A stretch of 8,727 nucleotides of DNA from Candidatus Omnitrophota bacterium. Lineage in GTDB: Bacteria > Omnitrophota > Omnitrophia > Omnitrophales > JACROU01. The notes under the pieces are model-generated. The model was not told the DNA's origin. It did not search any database and saw nothing but the letters and a program-made list of their open reading frames with translations. Within the stretch, counting starts at the first letter, position 1. Every line of letters begins with the position of its first letter. The stretch covers positions 1-8,727 of the forward strand of contig JACQQR010000185.1 of NCBI GenBank assembly GCA_016206875.1, written 5' to 3'. Made by a program: the position numbers and the translations under genes. Positions 1-6,494 of this stretch are shown here, one piece after another.

Positions 1-560
1 GCGCAGGTTTGAATGCCCGCGTTTTTGCCCGTCTCCATATCAACCCGGCTGTCTCCCACAATCAACATGTCCTGATAAGCTAACCCGGTATGCTGAGAAG
101 CAAGAAAATGAATGGCGTCGGGCGCGGGTTTTTTCGGAAATTGCATATCTCCGCCCAGCACAGACTCAAAAAAGTTCCGGACGCCTAAACCTTCGAGAAT
201 TTTTTCTGAGAATCGAAGCGGCTTATTCGTCAGCACGGCCTTAGGCATGGGCAGGCGTTTGAGCGTTTCCGCGACCCCGGGAAACAAGCGGGTTTTATCC
301 AAACAATGCGCGTCATAATCGTGCTTAAAAAAGGATAATGCGCGGTCAAATAAATTTTCGTGCCTATCGCCCAGCGATTGGCGGATGAGATTGGCCACGC
401 CGCTACCCACATAGCCGGCAATCACCGTATCGGTTTTTTGCGGCAAGCCCAGGGCAAAGAGCATACGGTTGGTGGAAGCAGCAATATCACTGCGGGAATC
501 AATCAGTGTGCCGTCGAGGTCGAAACAGACGAGACCGAACGAGGAGAGTTTATAGAACAA
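1..560 (-). CDS. HAD-family phosphatase, phosphoglycolate phosphatase-like (3' end cut by window)
   Basis: I translated this frame by hand. It is open from a TTG at 560-558 to the left edge (186 codons), with about 30 residues probably missing at the C-terminus compared with phosphoglycolate phosphatases of 210-230 aa. All four HAD motifs are visible: motif I FDLDGT (D14 nucleophile, D16), motif II VLTNK (T111), the motif III lysine in FPKKPAPD (around K144), and motif IV VGDSRVD (D170, D174). The helical cap lies between motifs I and II. The family hydrolyses phosphate esters in the cytoplasm; phosphoglycolate is the usual substrate of the closest subgroup, but the substrate here is not proven. 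The start is forced: an in-frame TAA lies four codons upstream of the TTG and there is no ATG or GTG before motif I. The gene overlaps the end of the DUF1571 gene by 11 nt, so translation is probably coupled. Its role beside lipid-synthesis genes is unclear; it may simply be the operon tail. Confidence 0.88.
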   Translation of the reverse strand, partial: MFYKLSSFGLVCFDLDGTLIDSRSDIAASTNRMLFALGLPQKTDTVIAGYVGSGVANLIRQSLGDRHENLFDRALSFFKHDYDAHCLDKTRLFPGVAETLKRLPMPKAVLTNKPLRFSEKILEGLGVRNFFESVLGGDMQFPKKPAPDAIHFLASQHTGLAYQDMLIVGDSRVDMETGKNAGIQTC

Positions 561-1281
561 ATTCTTCGTCTTTTAAATCTTGATTGACTTTCAAATCGTG
601 ATAAAAGTACTTGGCGAACAGCCTCCCCTTTGCATCATAGCGGTCTACGCCCACGGGAAGATGCAGCGCATCATCCACATAAATAATCAGCTTGCCGTAA
701 GGATATCCTTTTTTCGAAGAAAGGGTTCTTTCCACGGTGACTATATGGCCTGGCCCTTCTTGTTTTTGAGTCCTGTCGACCACTTTCAATGTAAGCTCGC
801 CTTTTTCGTGGGCGCCTTCTGTCACCTTTAAGAGCTCTTCCATCATATAACCCAGCCCGGCTTCGCGTATGGTATGGCCTGATTCATCTTTCGCCAATTC
901 ACTTTTGGGCGATAAGCGGACTTTCGGGAAAACCAGGGCGATTAAGCCGCTGAGTTTGACGACAATTTTATTGTTGTTCTTTCCTTCTACAAACAGCGCC
1001 TCGCGGCCTTTTTGACGGCCTTCAAGCCACTTGATTTGCACGGCAAGCGGTTTTTTGAATTTGAAGTCGAGCACTTCTTTGTGCCATCTGCCGTGCGTGT
1101 CGCATTCTTCTTTATGTAATTTCGCCGTATAGTCTTTCACCTGCTCGTACGCAGGACGAAAACCCTGAAACAGGGCGAAAAGATCTTGCTGGTTTTGCGC
1201 CACCTCATCGGCCGGGGCGCAAAACGCGCTCACCGGAAGTATCGCCGCTACGAGCAAAGCTGCCAGGACGCCTTGGATCAT
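550..1281 (-). CDS. DUF1571-family exported protein
   Basis: A 243-aa protein. The N-terminus MIQGVLAALLVAAILPVSAF is a typical signal peptide, with likely signal peptidase I cleavage near APA-DEV (about residue 24). No lipobox is seen: the residue before the Cys is Phe. The mature part fits the DUF1571 family: a YEQVKDYTAKLHKEE segment (45-59), the FKKPLAVQIKWLEG strand (75-88), GREALFVEGKNNNK (92-105), then ESGHTIREAGLGYMMEELL (133-151) and a beta-rich C-terminus. No enzymatic motif is visible. I infer a beta-rich, LolA/LppX-like lipid-binding fold and a periplasmic location, but that fold is not established from this sequence. I chose ATG 1281 because GGAG lies 7 nt upstream and the signal peptide starts cleanly there. 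A longer frame back to 1341 would bury the signal sequence behind 20 residues inside the hydrolase gene. It begins 4 nt after the hydrolase stop. Next to a fatty-acid-like synthesis operon, a job in carrying or placing the lipid product is plausible. Confidence 0.8.
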   Translation of the reverse strand: MIQGVLAALLVAAILPVSAFCAPADEVAQNQQDLFALFQGFRPAYEQVKDYTAKLHKEECDTHGRWHKEVLDFKFKKPLAVQIKWLEGRQKGREALFVEGKNNNKIVVKLSGLIALVFPKVRLSPKSELAKDESGHTIREAGLGYMMEELLKVTEGAHEKGELTLKVVDRTQKQEGPGHIVTVERTLSSKKGYPYGKLIIYVDDALHLPVGVDRYDAKGRLFAKYFYHDLKVNQDLKDEEFVL

Positions 1282-1285
1282 GGGT

Positions 1286-2245
1286 CTACTCCGACTGACG
1301 ATCCAATAAATGACTTTCAAAAAATTGGAGCACCCGCCCATTGTATTCTTCAGGCACAGAAATCACCGCGTCGTTGTGAGCCGCGCCCGGAACAATCCAT
1401 AATTCGCTTTTCACACGCGTCCTGTCGTACAAATAACGCGCATGATCCGGACGGATATATAAATCTGCGCCCCCGTGAATCAAAAATACGGGAGTGCGCA
1501 ATTTCTTGATGTCATTTTCAATGGAAAGAATCCTGGAGTGAAGCTTTACGGAAGAAACATGAATGCTCCAGTAACTCAAAAGCCCCACAACGCCTTCGGG
1601 CAAGTGCCGCACTACAAATTCGCTTTCGATGTAAATAGAAGCCCACTTCTTGATGTAATCCTTGATGGTTTCGGACACCGGGCATGCCCCGTCGGTCACC
1701 ACAGCCTTGATTCTGCGCGAGCGTGCCGCCGCGCAAATCGCGAGGCCCCCGCCTTTGGAGACGCCGAAAATGCCTAAATGATGGGCATCCACATCGCTGC
1801 GTTTCGACAAATATTCAATAGCGGCGAAGAGATCCCGCAGCTCGCGCCGTGTGGGCCATTGCTTGGGGCTAAACCCATTGCGGTGAAATCCCTCGATTTC
1901 CTTCCCCTTTCGAAAATCAAATGTGAAAATATTGAACCCCTGGGCGGGGAGATTGGCGAGGTATTTAATCCAGGAATTTTGATCGGATCCAAATTCATGA
2001 CAAAAAATCACTGTTTTTTTTGAGCCGTTCGGAGCGGAAATAAATTTTCCTTTCAAGAGCGTCCCATCGTACGAAGTGAATTCAACGTCCTGGCTTACAA
2101 TAGCGTTGGTTTGCGGATGGTCAAGCGGATAGGGAATATTGAGCAAGTTGTCGGAGATGATGCGGACGTACTTAAGAAAATAATAACCCGTAATCGCTCC
2201 GATGCCCGCAAGCGTCATCAGGCAAAGCGCGAGAATCCAGATCAC
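1286..2245 (-). CDS. Membrane-anchored alpha/beta hydrolase
   Basis: A 319-aa serine hydrolase of the alpha/beta fold. One N-terminal membrane segment covers about residues 2-23 and is followed by a positive KYVR, so it may be a signal anchor; which side the catalytic domain faces is not certain. The catalytic triad can be read off: Ser163 in the nucleophile elbow GVSKGG, Asp261 in HGGADLYI, and His290 in GAAHND. HEFGSDQNSW (83-92) sits where the oxyanion-hole strand is expected. The family includes esterases, thioesterases and dienelactone-hydrolase-like enzymes, and the sequence does not fix the substrate. The start is GTG 2245, sharing a GTGA overlap with the KS stop, with only a weak upstream AAGAAAG, which argues for translational coupling. 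In this operon it could release acyl chains from the ACP or process the finished lipid at the membrane. Confidence 0.88.
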   Translation of the reverse strand: MIWILALCLMTLAGIGAITGYYFLKYVRIISDNLLNIPYPLDHPQTNAIVSQDVEFTSYDGTLLKGKFISAPNGSKKTVIFCHEFGSDQNSWIKYLANLPAQGFNIFTFDFRKGKEIEGFHRNGFSPKQWPTRRELRDLFAAIEYLSKRSDVDAHHLGIFGVSKGGGLAICAAARSRRIKAVVTDGACPVSETIKDYIKKWASIYIESEFVVRHLPEGVVGLLSYWSIHVSSVKLHSRILSIENDIKKLRTPVFLIHGGADLYIRPDHARYLYDRTRVKSELWIVPGAAHNDAVISVPEEYNGRVLQFFESHLLDRQSE

Positions 2246-3531
2246 GATGTGAACTTTCTTGCGACCAGCGTGATATTCTGCCCGCCAAATCCAAATGAGT
2301 TAGAAAGCACCGTGTCGACTTTGCATGCCCGGGCATAGTTGGGAACATAATCTAAATCACAATCCGGATCTTGTTCTTCAAAATTAATGGTGGGCGGAAT
2401 TTTCCCTTCTTCAATCACTAAAAAAGAAGTGACCAGCTCTACCGCGCCTGCGGCGGCAATCAAATGCCCGAGCATGGATTTGATGGAGCTGATCGGCACT
2501 TTGTATCCATATTCCCCGAAAACTTTTTTAATCGCCAACGTCTCCACCATGTCATTGACCACCGTAGAAGTTCCGTGCGCATTAATATAGTCCACATCTT
2601 CCGGCTTAATATCGGCGCTTGAGAGCGCAAGCTCCATAGCTTTAATGGCCCCGCGGCCTTCCGGATGGCTATCTGTAAGGCGGTAGGCATCTGCCGTAGA
2701 GCCGTAGCCGATGATTTCTCCGTAAATTTTCGCTTTGCGTTTTTTGGCGAACTCCAATTCTTCCAAAATCAGCACCCCGGAGCCTTCGGCCAGGACAAAC
2801 CCGTCGCGCTTGAAATCAAACGGCCGGCTGGCTTTGGTTGGATTCTCATTTTTTGTCGTCAGGGCCGTAAGCAAATTAAAACCGGCTACGCCAAACGGAT
2901 GAATCATGGAATGGGCGCCGCCGGTGAGCATGATATCGGCATCGCCGCGGCGAATAGTTTCGTAGGCTTCACCAATCGCTTGGCTGGAAGCCGCACAGGC
3001 TGTTAAGCAATTGGAGACCGGGCCGCGCGCGCGAAAAAGCCGCGCAAGGTGGGCGAGCGTCATGCAGGGTTCTTGTTCCAATTCGGCATAGGGATTATAA
3101 ATTTCCGGCCCTTTTTTTAAAAAAACTTTTTTATCAATGACTTCCCCGTTATTGCCCCAAGCCGCGCAAAGCGACTTGATAAAGTTTTTTAAGTCCACTC
3201 CCCCGTCCCCCGCGGCGAAATAAATTCCCATGCGTTTGGAATCATAATCAAAGCGGTCCAGACCGGCATCCCGATAGGCCTCCCCTGAGGCATACACGGC
3301 AAATTGCGTGTTGCGGCCCACGTGGGCCAAGAGAGAATCTTGCTTCACCCAGGGCGTAAAATTGAATCCTTTAACTTCACCGGCAATCTTGGTGGGAAAG
3401 GTAGAGGCGTCAAATAGCGTGATATAGCTCACGCCGGAACGGCTTTCCAGCATATGCTGCCAGGTGTCCCCGACATTATTTCCAAGCGGAGAAACAATGC
3501 CCACTCCCGTGGCCACTACGCGCCGCTCCAT
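2242..3531 (-). CDS. Beta-ketoacyl-ACP synthase, FabF type (second ketosynthase)
   Basis: A 429-aa condensing enzyme of the thiolase superfamily, close to the usual length of FabF (about 410-430). The full Cys-His-His active site is present: Cys179 in LTACAASSQA, His319 in YINAHGTST, and Lys351/His356 in KSMLGH. The glycine-rich gate loop NSFGFGGQN (411-419) is canonical. The expected reaction is decarboxylative condensation of malonyl-ACP with an acyl-ACP in the cytoplasm. I chose ATG 3531 because a GGAGAGG Shine-Dalgarno-like run lies just upstream and the family usually begins as M-(R)-RVVATGVG. An ATG 15 nt earlier has no such site. The start overlaps the preceding ketosynthase stop by one base (TAATG). 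Between residues 110 and 175 it carries the long FLKKGPEIYNPYAE region typical of the less usual KS subgroups found in secondary lipid and polyketide clusters. Both KSs keep Cys, so this is not a classical KS/chain-length-factor pair. Confidence 0.93.
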   Translation of the reverse strand: MERRVVATGVGIVSPLGNNVGDTWQHMLESRSGVSYITLFDASTFPTKIAGEVKGFNFTPWVKQDSLLAHVGRNTQFAVYASGEAYRDAGLDRFDYDSKRMGIYFAAGDGGVDLKNFIKSLCAAWGNNGEVIDKKVFLKKGPEIYNPYAELEQEPCMTLAHLARLFRARGPVSNCLTACAASSQAIGEAYETIRRGDADIMLTGGAHSMIHPFGVAGFNLLTALTTKNENPTKASRPFDFKRDGFVLAEGSGVLILEELEFAKKRKAKIYGEIIGYGSTADAYRLTDSHPEGRGAIKAMELALSSADIKPEDVDYINAHGTSTVVNDMVETLAIKKVFGEYGYKVPISSIKSMLGHLIAAAGAVELVTSFLVIEEGKIPPTINFEEQDPDCDLDYVPNYARACKVDTVLSNSFGFGGQNITLVARKFTS

Positions 3532-4829
3532 TATTTTCCTCTCCATTTTTTGATCAGTACGGAGGCATTTTGACCGCTCAGTCCGAAGGCATTGGTTAAA
3601 ATAAATTCCACGCGCGCATCTTCACGCAAGCGCGCGACAATCTCCAGGGCGATCTCCGGATCTTGCTGCGCATAATTCAGTGTGGCCGGAACCTGCTGCG
3701 TCGCCGCGATTTTAGAAGAAAGAATCATCTGAAGCGCTCCCGAAGCAAAACCCGTATGACCCACATAAGGCTTTGTGGCGACTACGGGAATTTGACCGGC
3801 CAGCCTTTCGCCAAATACCCGATGAATGGCCTTCGCCTCCAAAAAATCATCTTTGGGAATCCCGCTTCCGTGGGCGTGAATGAGGCTCACTTGTTCTTGG
3901 GAAATTCCGGCATCACGAAGCGCCATGCCCATGGCAAGTTCGCGGCCGTTGGAGTCTTCTAAATTTCCGTGAAGATAATTAAAATCTGCGCTGGAGCCAT
4001 AGCCGGCCACCTCGGCATAAATTTTTGCCTTGCGCCTGAGCGCGTGTTCCAACTCCTCTAAAATCAAAACCCCGGCGCCTTCACCCAGCACAAAACCCGA
4101 ACGGCGCTTGTCAAAAGGGCGATAGGCGGCTTGAGAGGCAACTCCATTCCCATTGACCAAAGTTTTGAAAATATAATAACGAGTCAATCCGAAAGGATTC
4201 ATGCGGCTTTCCGCCCCGCCGGCAGCCATTAAATCCGCATCGCCCCGCTCAATAATGCGGGATGCCTCACCCACAGCTTGCATCGCCGCAGCGCAAGCCG
4301 TTGTAATCGTGTTGCTGGGTCCTTGCAAATTATGCATGATGGAGATATGGCAAGAAGGCATATTCGGAAGATACTTGAGCATCCAAAGAGGAAAAAGTGT
4401 TCGTATTCCTTCGCCGCCAAATTTGGTCATTTGAAAATTGCCGCTCTCATCCAGCGAATTGCGGATGCAGGCAGCAATTTCATCTATTTCATTATCCAGC
4501 AACCCCGCGCCCATGGATACGCCGGCGCGTTCGGGATTTACGTCCTCGGGTGCAACCTGCGCGTCTTGAAAAGCCAGCGCACTTGCGGCGCAAGCCAACT
4601 GAATATCGCGGGACATGACCTTTAGAGACTTGCGGTTCTCCACGAAATCCCTTGGGTTAAAATCATGTATCTCACCGCCCTGCTGGACCGCAAAACCATC
4701 ACAGGCAAAGGATTGAATGGGGCCAATCCCGCTGCGGGATTCCAACACGCCTTTCCAAAGCGGTTCTGTGCCGATGCCCAGGCAAGAAACCGCTCCCAGA
4801 CCCGTAATGACGATCCTGCGTTTTTTCAT
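3531..4829 (-). CDS. Beta-ketoacyl-ACP synthase, FabF type (first ketosynthase, atypical motifs)
   Basis: A 432-aa ketosynthase, clearly a relative of its downstream neighbour but well diverged from it. The active-site residues are present: Cys179 in ITTACAAAMQA, His320 in IHAHGSGIPKDD, and Lys353/His358 in TKPYVGHTG. Several surrounding positions differ from canonical FabF: the usual NAHGT(S) becomes HAHGSG, and the gate loop NSFGFGG becomes NAFGLSG. The segment LWMLKYLPNMPSCHISI (148-164) just before the Cys region recalls KSs of secondary-metabolite and PVC-type clusters rather than housekeeping FabF. It likely condenses an acyl-ACP with malonyl-ACP but may have a special starter or chain-length preference. 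The start ATG 4829 shares an ATGA overlap with the hotdog gene stop; upstream there is only a weak TTAGGGA, so coupling is likely. Confidence 0.92.
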   Translation of the reverse strand: MKKRRIVITGLGAVSCLGIGTEPLWKGVLESRSGIGPIQSFACDGFAVQQGGEIHDFNPRDFVENRKSLKVMSRDIQLACAASALAFQDAQVAPEDVNPERAGVSMGAGLLDNEIDEIAACIRNSLDESGNFQMTKFGGEGIRTLFPLWMLKYLPNMPSCHISIMHNLQGPSNTITTACAAAMQAVGEASRIIERGDADLMAAGGAESRMNPFGLTRYYIFKTLVNGNGVASQAAYRPFDKRRSGFVLGEGAGVLILEELEHALRRKAKIYAEVAGYGSSADFNYLHGNLEDSNGRELAMGMALRDAGISQEQVSLIHAHGSGIPKDDFLEAKAIHRVFGERLAGQIPVVATKPYVGHTGFASGALQMILSSKIAATQQVPATLNYAQQDPEIALEIVARLREDARVEFILTNAFGLSGQNASVLIKKWRGK

Positions 4830-5320
4830 GACTTGGGTGTCCCTAACAAATCTTTTATTTTGTAGGAATTCATAAACTCGTTGCTGAACACAACAGAAAT
4901 TTCCCCCTCCGGCCTCGGCATTCCGTACTGCTCCAACTGCTCCAGATGGCCCAAAAGAATGCTGGCCTCGGCCACCAATTGGTCTTGATTTGTAATTTTT
5001 CCTTCAATGCGCGTTCCATCTTCGCTTTTATCCGTAATCCAGGCCTCGATGGCCAGCAAGGAAGGCGGCATGACTTCCGCATAAAAACGGGCCCAATCAA
5101 TTTTCCCCAGAATAATTTCTTTGGAAAAATGAATACTGGCCCCCACCAATACACCGCCGGTTTGTGCAATCATTTCAATCAAAAGAGTGGGGGGAAGAAC
5201 AGGAAAGAAATTAAAATAATCGTCAAAAAAATCCTCGGCGCGGGTAATGGCTCGAGAGGCCCGGGCGCGGCCGCTTTCGGCATCGATATAATCAAAAGAA
5301 TCTAGAAGAAGCCACCTCAT
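4826..5320 (-). CDS. FabZ/FabA-like hotdog protein lacking the catalytic histidine
   Basis: A 164-aa single hotdog-fold protein of the 3-hydroxyacyl-ACP dehydratase type. The key helix region EDFFDDYFNFFPVLPPTLLI-EMIAQ (29-53) aligns without gaps to the FabZ pattern E-P-F-F-x-G-H-F-P-G-x-P-x-M-P-G-V-L-x-x-E-x-x-A-Q. In that alignment the catalytic His is Tyr35, the GHFPG motif is gone (DYFNF), and the acidic residue (Glu49) is kept. It may be a non-catalytic partner of the other dehydratase, an ACP-product binder, or an enzyme with another chemistry such as a thioesterase. I chose ATG 5320 because it gives a family-typical N-terminus (MRWLLLDSFDYID), shares an ATGA overlap with the acpS stop, and has AGGA 9 nt upstream. 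A frame back to 5401 only adds an acpS shadow. It ends in an ATGA overlap with the first ketosynthase. Fold assignment is firm; function is uncertain. Confidence 0.85.
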   Translation of the reverse strand: MRWLLLDSFDYIDAESGRARASRAITRAEDFFDDYFNFFPVLPPTLLIEMIAQTGGVLVGASIHFSKEIILGKIDWARFYAEVMPPSLLAIEAWITDKSEDGTRIEGKITNQDQLVAEASILLGHLEQLEQYGMPRPEGEISVVFSNEFMNSYKIKDLLGTPKS

Positions 5321-5730
5321 CGTTCGGGATCCTTTACCCGCGCAAAGGCCATGGCCTGCGCAATCACACAGTGGGCTGTTTCCAGAAAATAAATCCGCCA
5401 CACTTTCATGCGGCTTGAAACGCGTTCGGCCATGCTTCCTTTGAGCCTTGCCCGTCCAAAACCCTTCGGCGTCGAAGGCAGCCGAACCTCAATCATGCGA
5501 AAACCGTCGATGCCCAGCCACTCGGCATCCAAACTTTTAAACACCGCTTCTTTCGCGGCAAATAACCAACCGAAAAGCCGCTCGGGACTGCGTGATTGTT
5601 CCATTTGTTTCAATTCCGAACCGCATAAAATTTTTTTCAAGCTCTCACGATGTCTGCGATAAAAATCACCCGCGCGCGATAGCGATACCATATCCACTCC
5701 GATTCCGCAAAGCACAGAGTAGGCGCTCAT
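5317..5730 (-). CDS. acpS: Holo-[acyl-carrier-protein] synthase (4'-phosphopantetheinyl transferase)
   Basis: A 137-aa AcpS-type transferase, slightly longer than the usual 120-126 aa. It moves the 4'-phosphopantetheine arm from coenzyme A to the conserved Ser of an ACP. The two hallmark motifs are present: GIGVDMVSLSR (9-19) with Mg-binding Asp13, and FAAKEAVFKSL (57-67) with Glu61. The middle and C-terminal strands (GFRMIEVRLP, 77-85, and WRIYFLETAHCVIAQAMA, 111-128) fit the family fold. It sits 98 nt after the unusual ACP gene and overlaps the next gene by ATGA, which strongly suggests it activates this cluster's own ACP. ATG 5730 is the only in-frame ATG, GTG or TTG near the family N-terminus. 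Its Shine-Dalgarno is poor: AGGAG lies about 17 nt upstream, too far for a normal site. Confidence 0.93.
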   Translation of the reverse strand: MSAYSVLCGIGVDMVSLSRAGDFYRRHRESLKKILCGSELKQMEQSRSPERLFGWLFAAKEAVFKSLDAEWLGIDGFRMIEVRLPSTPKGFGRARLKGSMAERVSSRMKVWRIYFLETAHCVIAQAMAFARVKDPER

Positions 5731-5828
5731 GATGGATAAGGAAGCGGCTCCTGCCGCGAAAACGGATAACCAACGAAACTGCGGAAACCTGCGAAGGAAT
5801 TCATTATACAGGGGTCAAAAATTCTCGC
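5731..5828 (-). promoter_or_regulatory. Short intergenic gap with a weak candidate promoter before acpS
   Basis: This is the only sizeable gap inside the otherwise overlapping run from acp to the HAD gene. On the minus strand a TATAAT hexamer at 5808-5803 matches a sigma-70 -10 box, preceded directly by TG. No good -35 lies 16-18 nt upstream, and the nearby TTGACC is only 4 nt away. An internal promoter for acpS and the ketosynthases is possible but weakly supported. No hairpin terminator is seen after the ACP stop. Confidence 0.2.
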
Positions 5829-6230
5829 TTATATTTTTGCTTTTACTGAGGTTTTTTCAGCCAAATAATCCACAATCATCCCCACCGTAAAAATATCCGA
5901 AAGACGGCTGACTTGCGGACTTTCCCCGAAACTGGTGAAGTCCACGTGGGATAATTTTCTTTTTAGCTCCGTTAAACCCGCAGGGGTGATTTTTCCGTCC
6001 TTGACAAACGCAGGGTTGGTGAGCAAATTCTCCGGAAACAAGTCTCCGCGGGGAATCTTGATTCCAAAGGTTTTCTCAAGCCGGAATACCACATCCAAAA
6101 AGTCGATGGATTCAGCCCCTAAATCTTTCACCAAGGATGAGTCGAGGGTCACCTGATTTTCACTTACGCCAAGGGCATTGACTAAACAATCACGCACTCC
6201 CTGGAAGATTTGTTCTTTGGTCTTTTCCAC
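5829..6230 (-). CDS. Acyl carrier protein, extended type
   Basis: A 133-aa acyl carrier protein, against 75-85 aa for ordinary ACPs. Helix I (EQIFQGVRDCLVNALG, 6-21) is followed by the phosphopantetheine site DLGAESIDFLDVVFRLEK (36-53), where Ser41 is the attachment residue, and by FGIKIPRGDLF. The extra length lies between residues about 66 and 112 (NPAFVKDGKITPAGLTELKR and LSHVDFTSFG), before the final helix FTVGMIVDYLAEK (114-126). The protein holds the growing chain as a thioester for the KS, KR and dehydratase enzymes. I chose GTG 6230 because a perfect AAGGAGGT lies 7 nt upstream. The ATG at 6272 would add 14 unrelated residues and place the start upstream of that site. The downstream neighbour acpS is the likely activating enzyme. 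The gene follows a 264-bp non-coding stretch, so it may begin a new transcript. Confidence 0.92.
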   Translation of the reverse strand: MEKTKEQIFQGVRDCLVNALGVSENQVTLDSSLVKDLGAESIDFLDVVFRLEKTFGIKIPRGDLFPENLLTNPAFVKDGKITPAGLTELKRKLSHVDFTSFGESPQVSRLSDIFTVGMIVDYLAEKTSVKAKI

Positions 6231-6237
6231 GCTTAGG

Positions 6238-6245
6238 ACCTCCTT
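6238..6245 (-). promoter_or_regulatory. Strong ribosome binding site for the ACP gene
   Basis: AAGGAGGT on the minus strand is fully complementary to the anti-Shine-Dalgarno core and lies 7 nt before GTG 6230. It decides the start in favour of GTG over the in-frame ATG at 6272. It is the strongest site in the operon, which fits the high ACP level such pathways need. Confidence 0.85.
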
Positions 6246-6286
6246 ATTAATGCAATGAGAAAACGGGCACACACAAAATTTTTGGT

Positions 6287-6315
6287 AGTATAGCCGAAAA
6301 TTTAAAAAAATCTAA
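6287..6315 (-). promoter_or_regulatory. Candidate promoter for the acp-acpS-KS operon
   Basis: TATACT at 6292-6287 is a fair -10 box. It sits 3' of a very AT-rich stretch (a run of seven T and AAATTTT), with a poor -35 (TTAGAT, 6315-6310) at 17-nt spacing. A start near 6280 would give a leader of about 50 nt with the strong ribosome site. Only the -10 and the AT-rich context support it. Confidence 0.3.
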
Positions 6316-6349
6316 TAGTTATTGAGAAAGGAAGCATGACCGTAGCTGC

Positions 6350-6449
6350 TTTGTCACCCCCGCGAAAGCGGGGGCCCAGCGACTTTTTCATTACGCCAAA
6401 GACGCCAAAGGCAAAGTCGCTGGATTCCCGCTTTCGCGGGAATGACAAA
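6350..6449. repeat. REP/MITE-like nested inverted repeat between fabG and acp
   Basis: Two 37-bp arms (6350-6386 and 6413-6449) are inverted copies separated by 26 bp, matching at 32 of 37 positions. Each arm holds its own perfect palindrome around a GAAA loop: CCCCCGCGAAAGCGGGGG in the left arm and, read in the same sense, ATTCCCGCGAAAGCGGGAAT in the right. The two palindromes differ at two base pairs (C-G against T-A) that change together, so each arm keeps its stem. The spacer contains a tandem ACGCCAAAG pair. The arms begin and end TTTGTC...GACAAA; no clear target-site duplication is seen. It resembles the dispersed GTCATTCCCGCGAAAGCGGGAAT-type intergenic palindromes of many bacteria. In the fabG-acp transcript it would form either two small hairpins or one long one, which could protect RNA ends. 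There is no U-run for a standard terminator. Confidence 0.85.
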
Positions 6450-6494
6450 CCCCCCTGACGAATTTGTCGAACAGCGTACCATTACTACTCTGAT

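Noticed and set aside
1778..3006. Plus-strand open frames of 80-115 codons inside the hydrolase and ketosynthase genes
   Set aside because: They are antisense to genes with full catalytic motifs and show no family features or ribosome sites.
3532..3546. Earlier ATG at 3546 as the start of the second ketosynthase
   Set aside because: No Shine-Dalgarno precedes it; ATG 3531 has a purine-rich site and the family-typical N-terminus.
3531..4829. First ketosynthase as a chain-length factor (inactive KS partner)
   Set aside because: Cys179 and both His residues are present; a chain-length factor would have lost the Cys.
5321..5401. N-terminal extension of the hotdog protein back to 5401
   Set aside because: It lies entirely inside acpS in another frame, has low-complexity Cys/Gly content, and ATG 5320 has the ATGA overlap.
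5727..5804. A 25-codon minus-strand frame starting MNSFAGFRSF and ending in an ATGA overlap with acpS
   Set aside because: No ribosome site before its ATG, no recognisable content, and an overlap of this kind can occur by chance; not called as a gene.
6231..6272. ATG 6272 as the ACP start
   Set aside because: The perfect AAGGAGGT lies downstream of it and directs GTG 6230.
6350..6449. Reading the large inverted repeat as a Rho-independent terminator after fabG
   Set aside because: No U-run follows either arm on the minus strand and the structure is far larger than a terminator; a repeat element explains it better.
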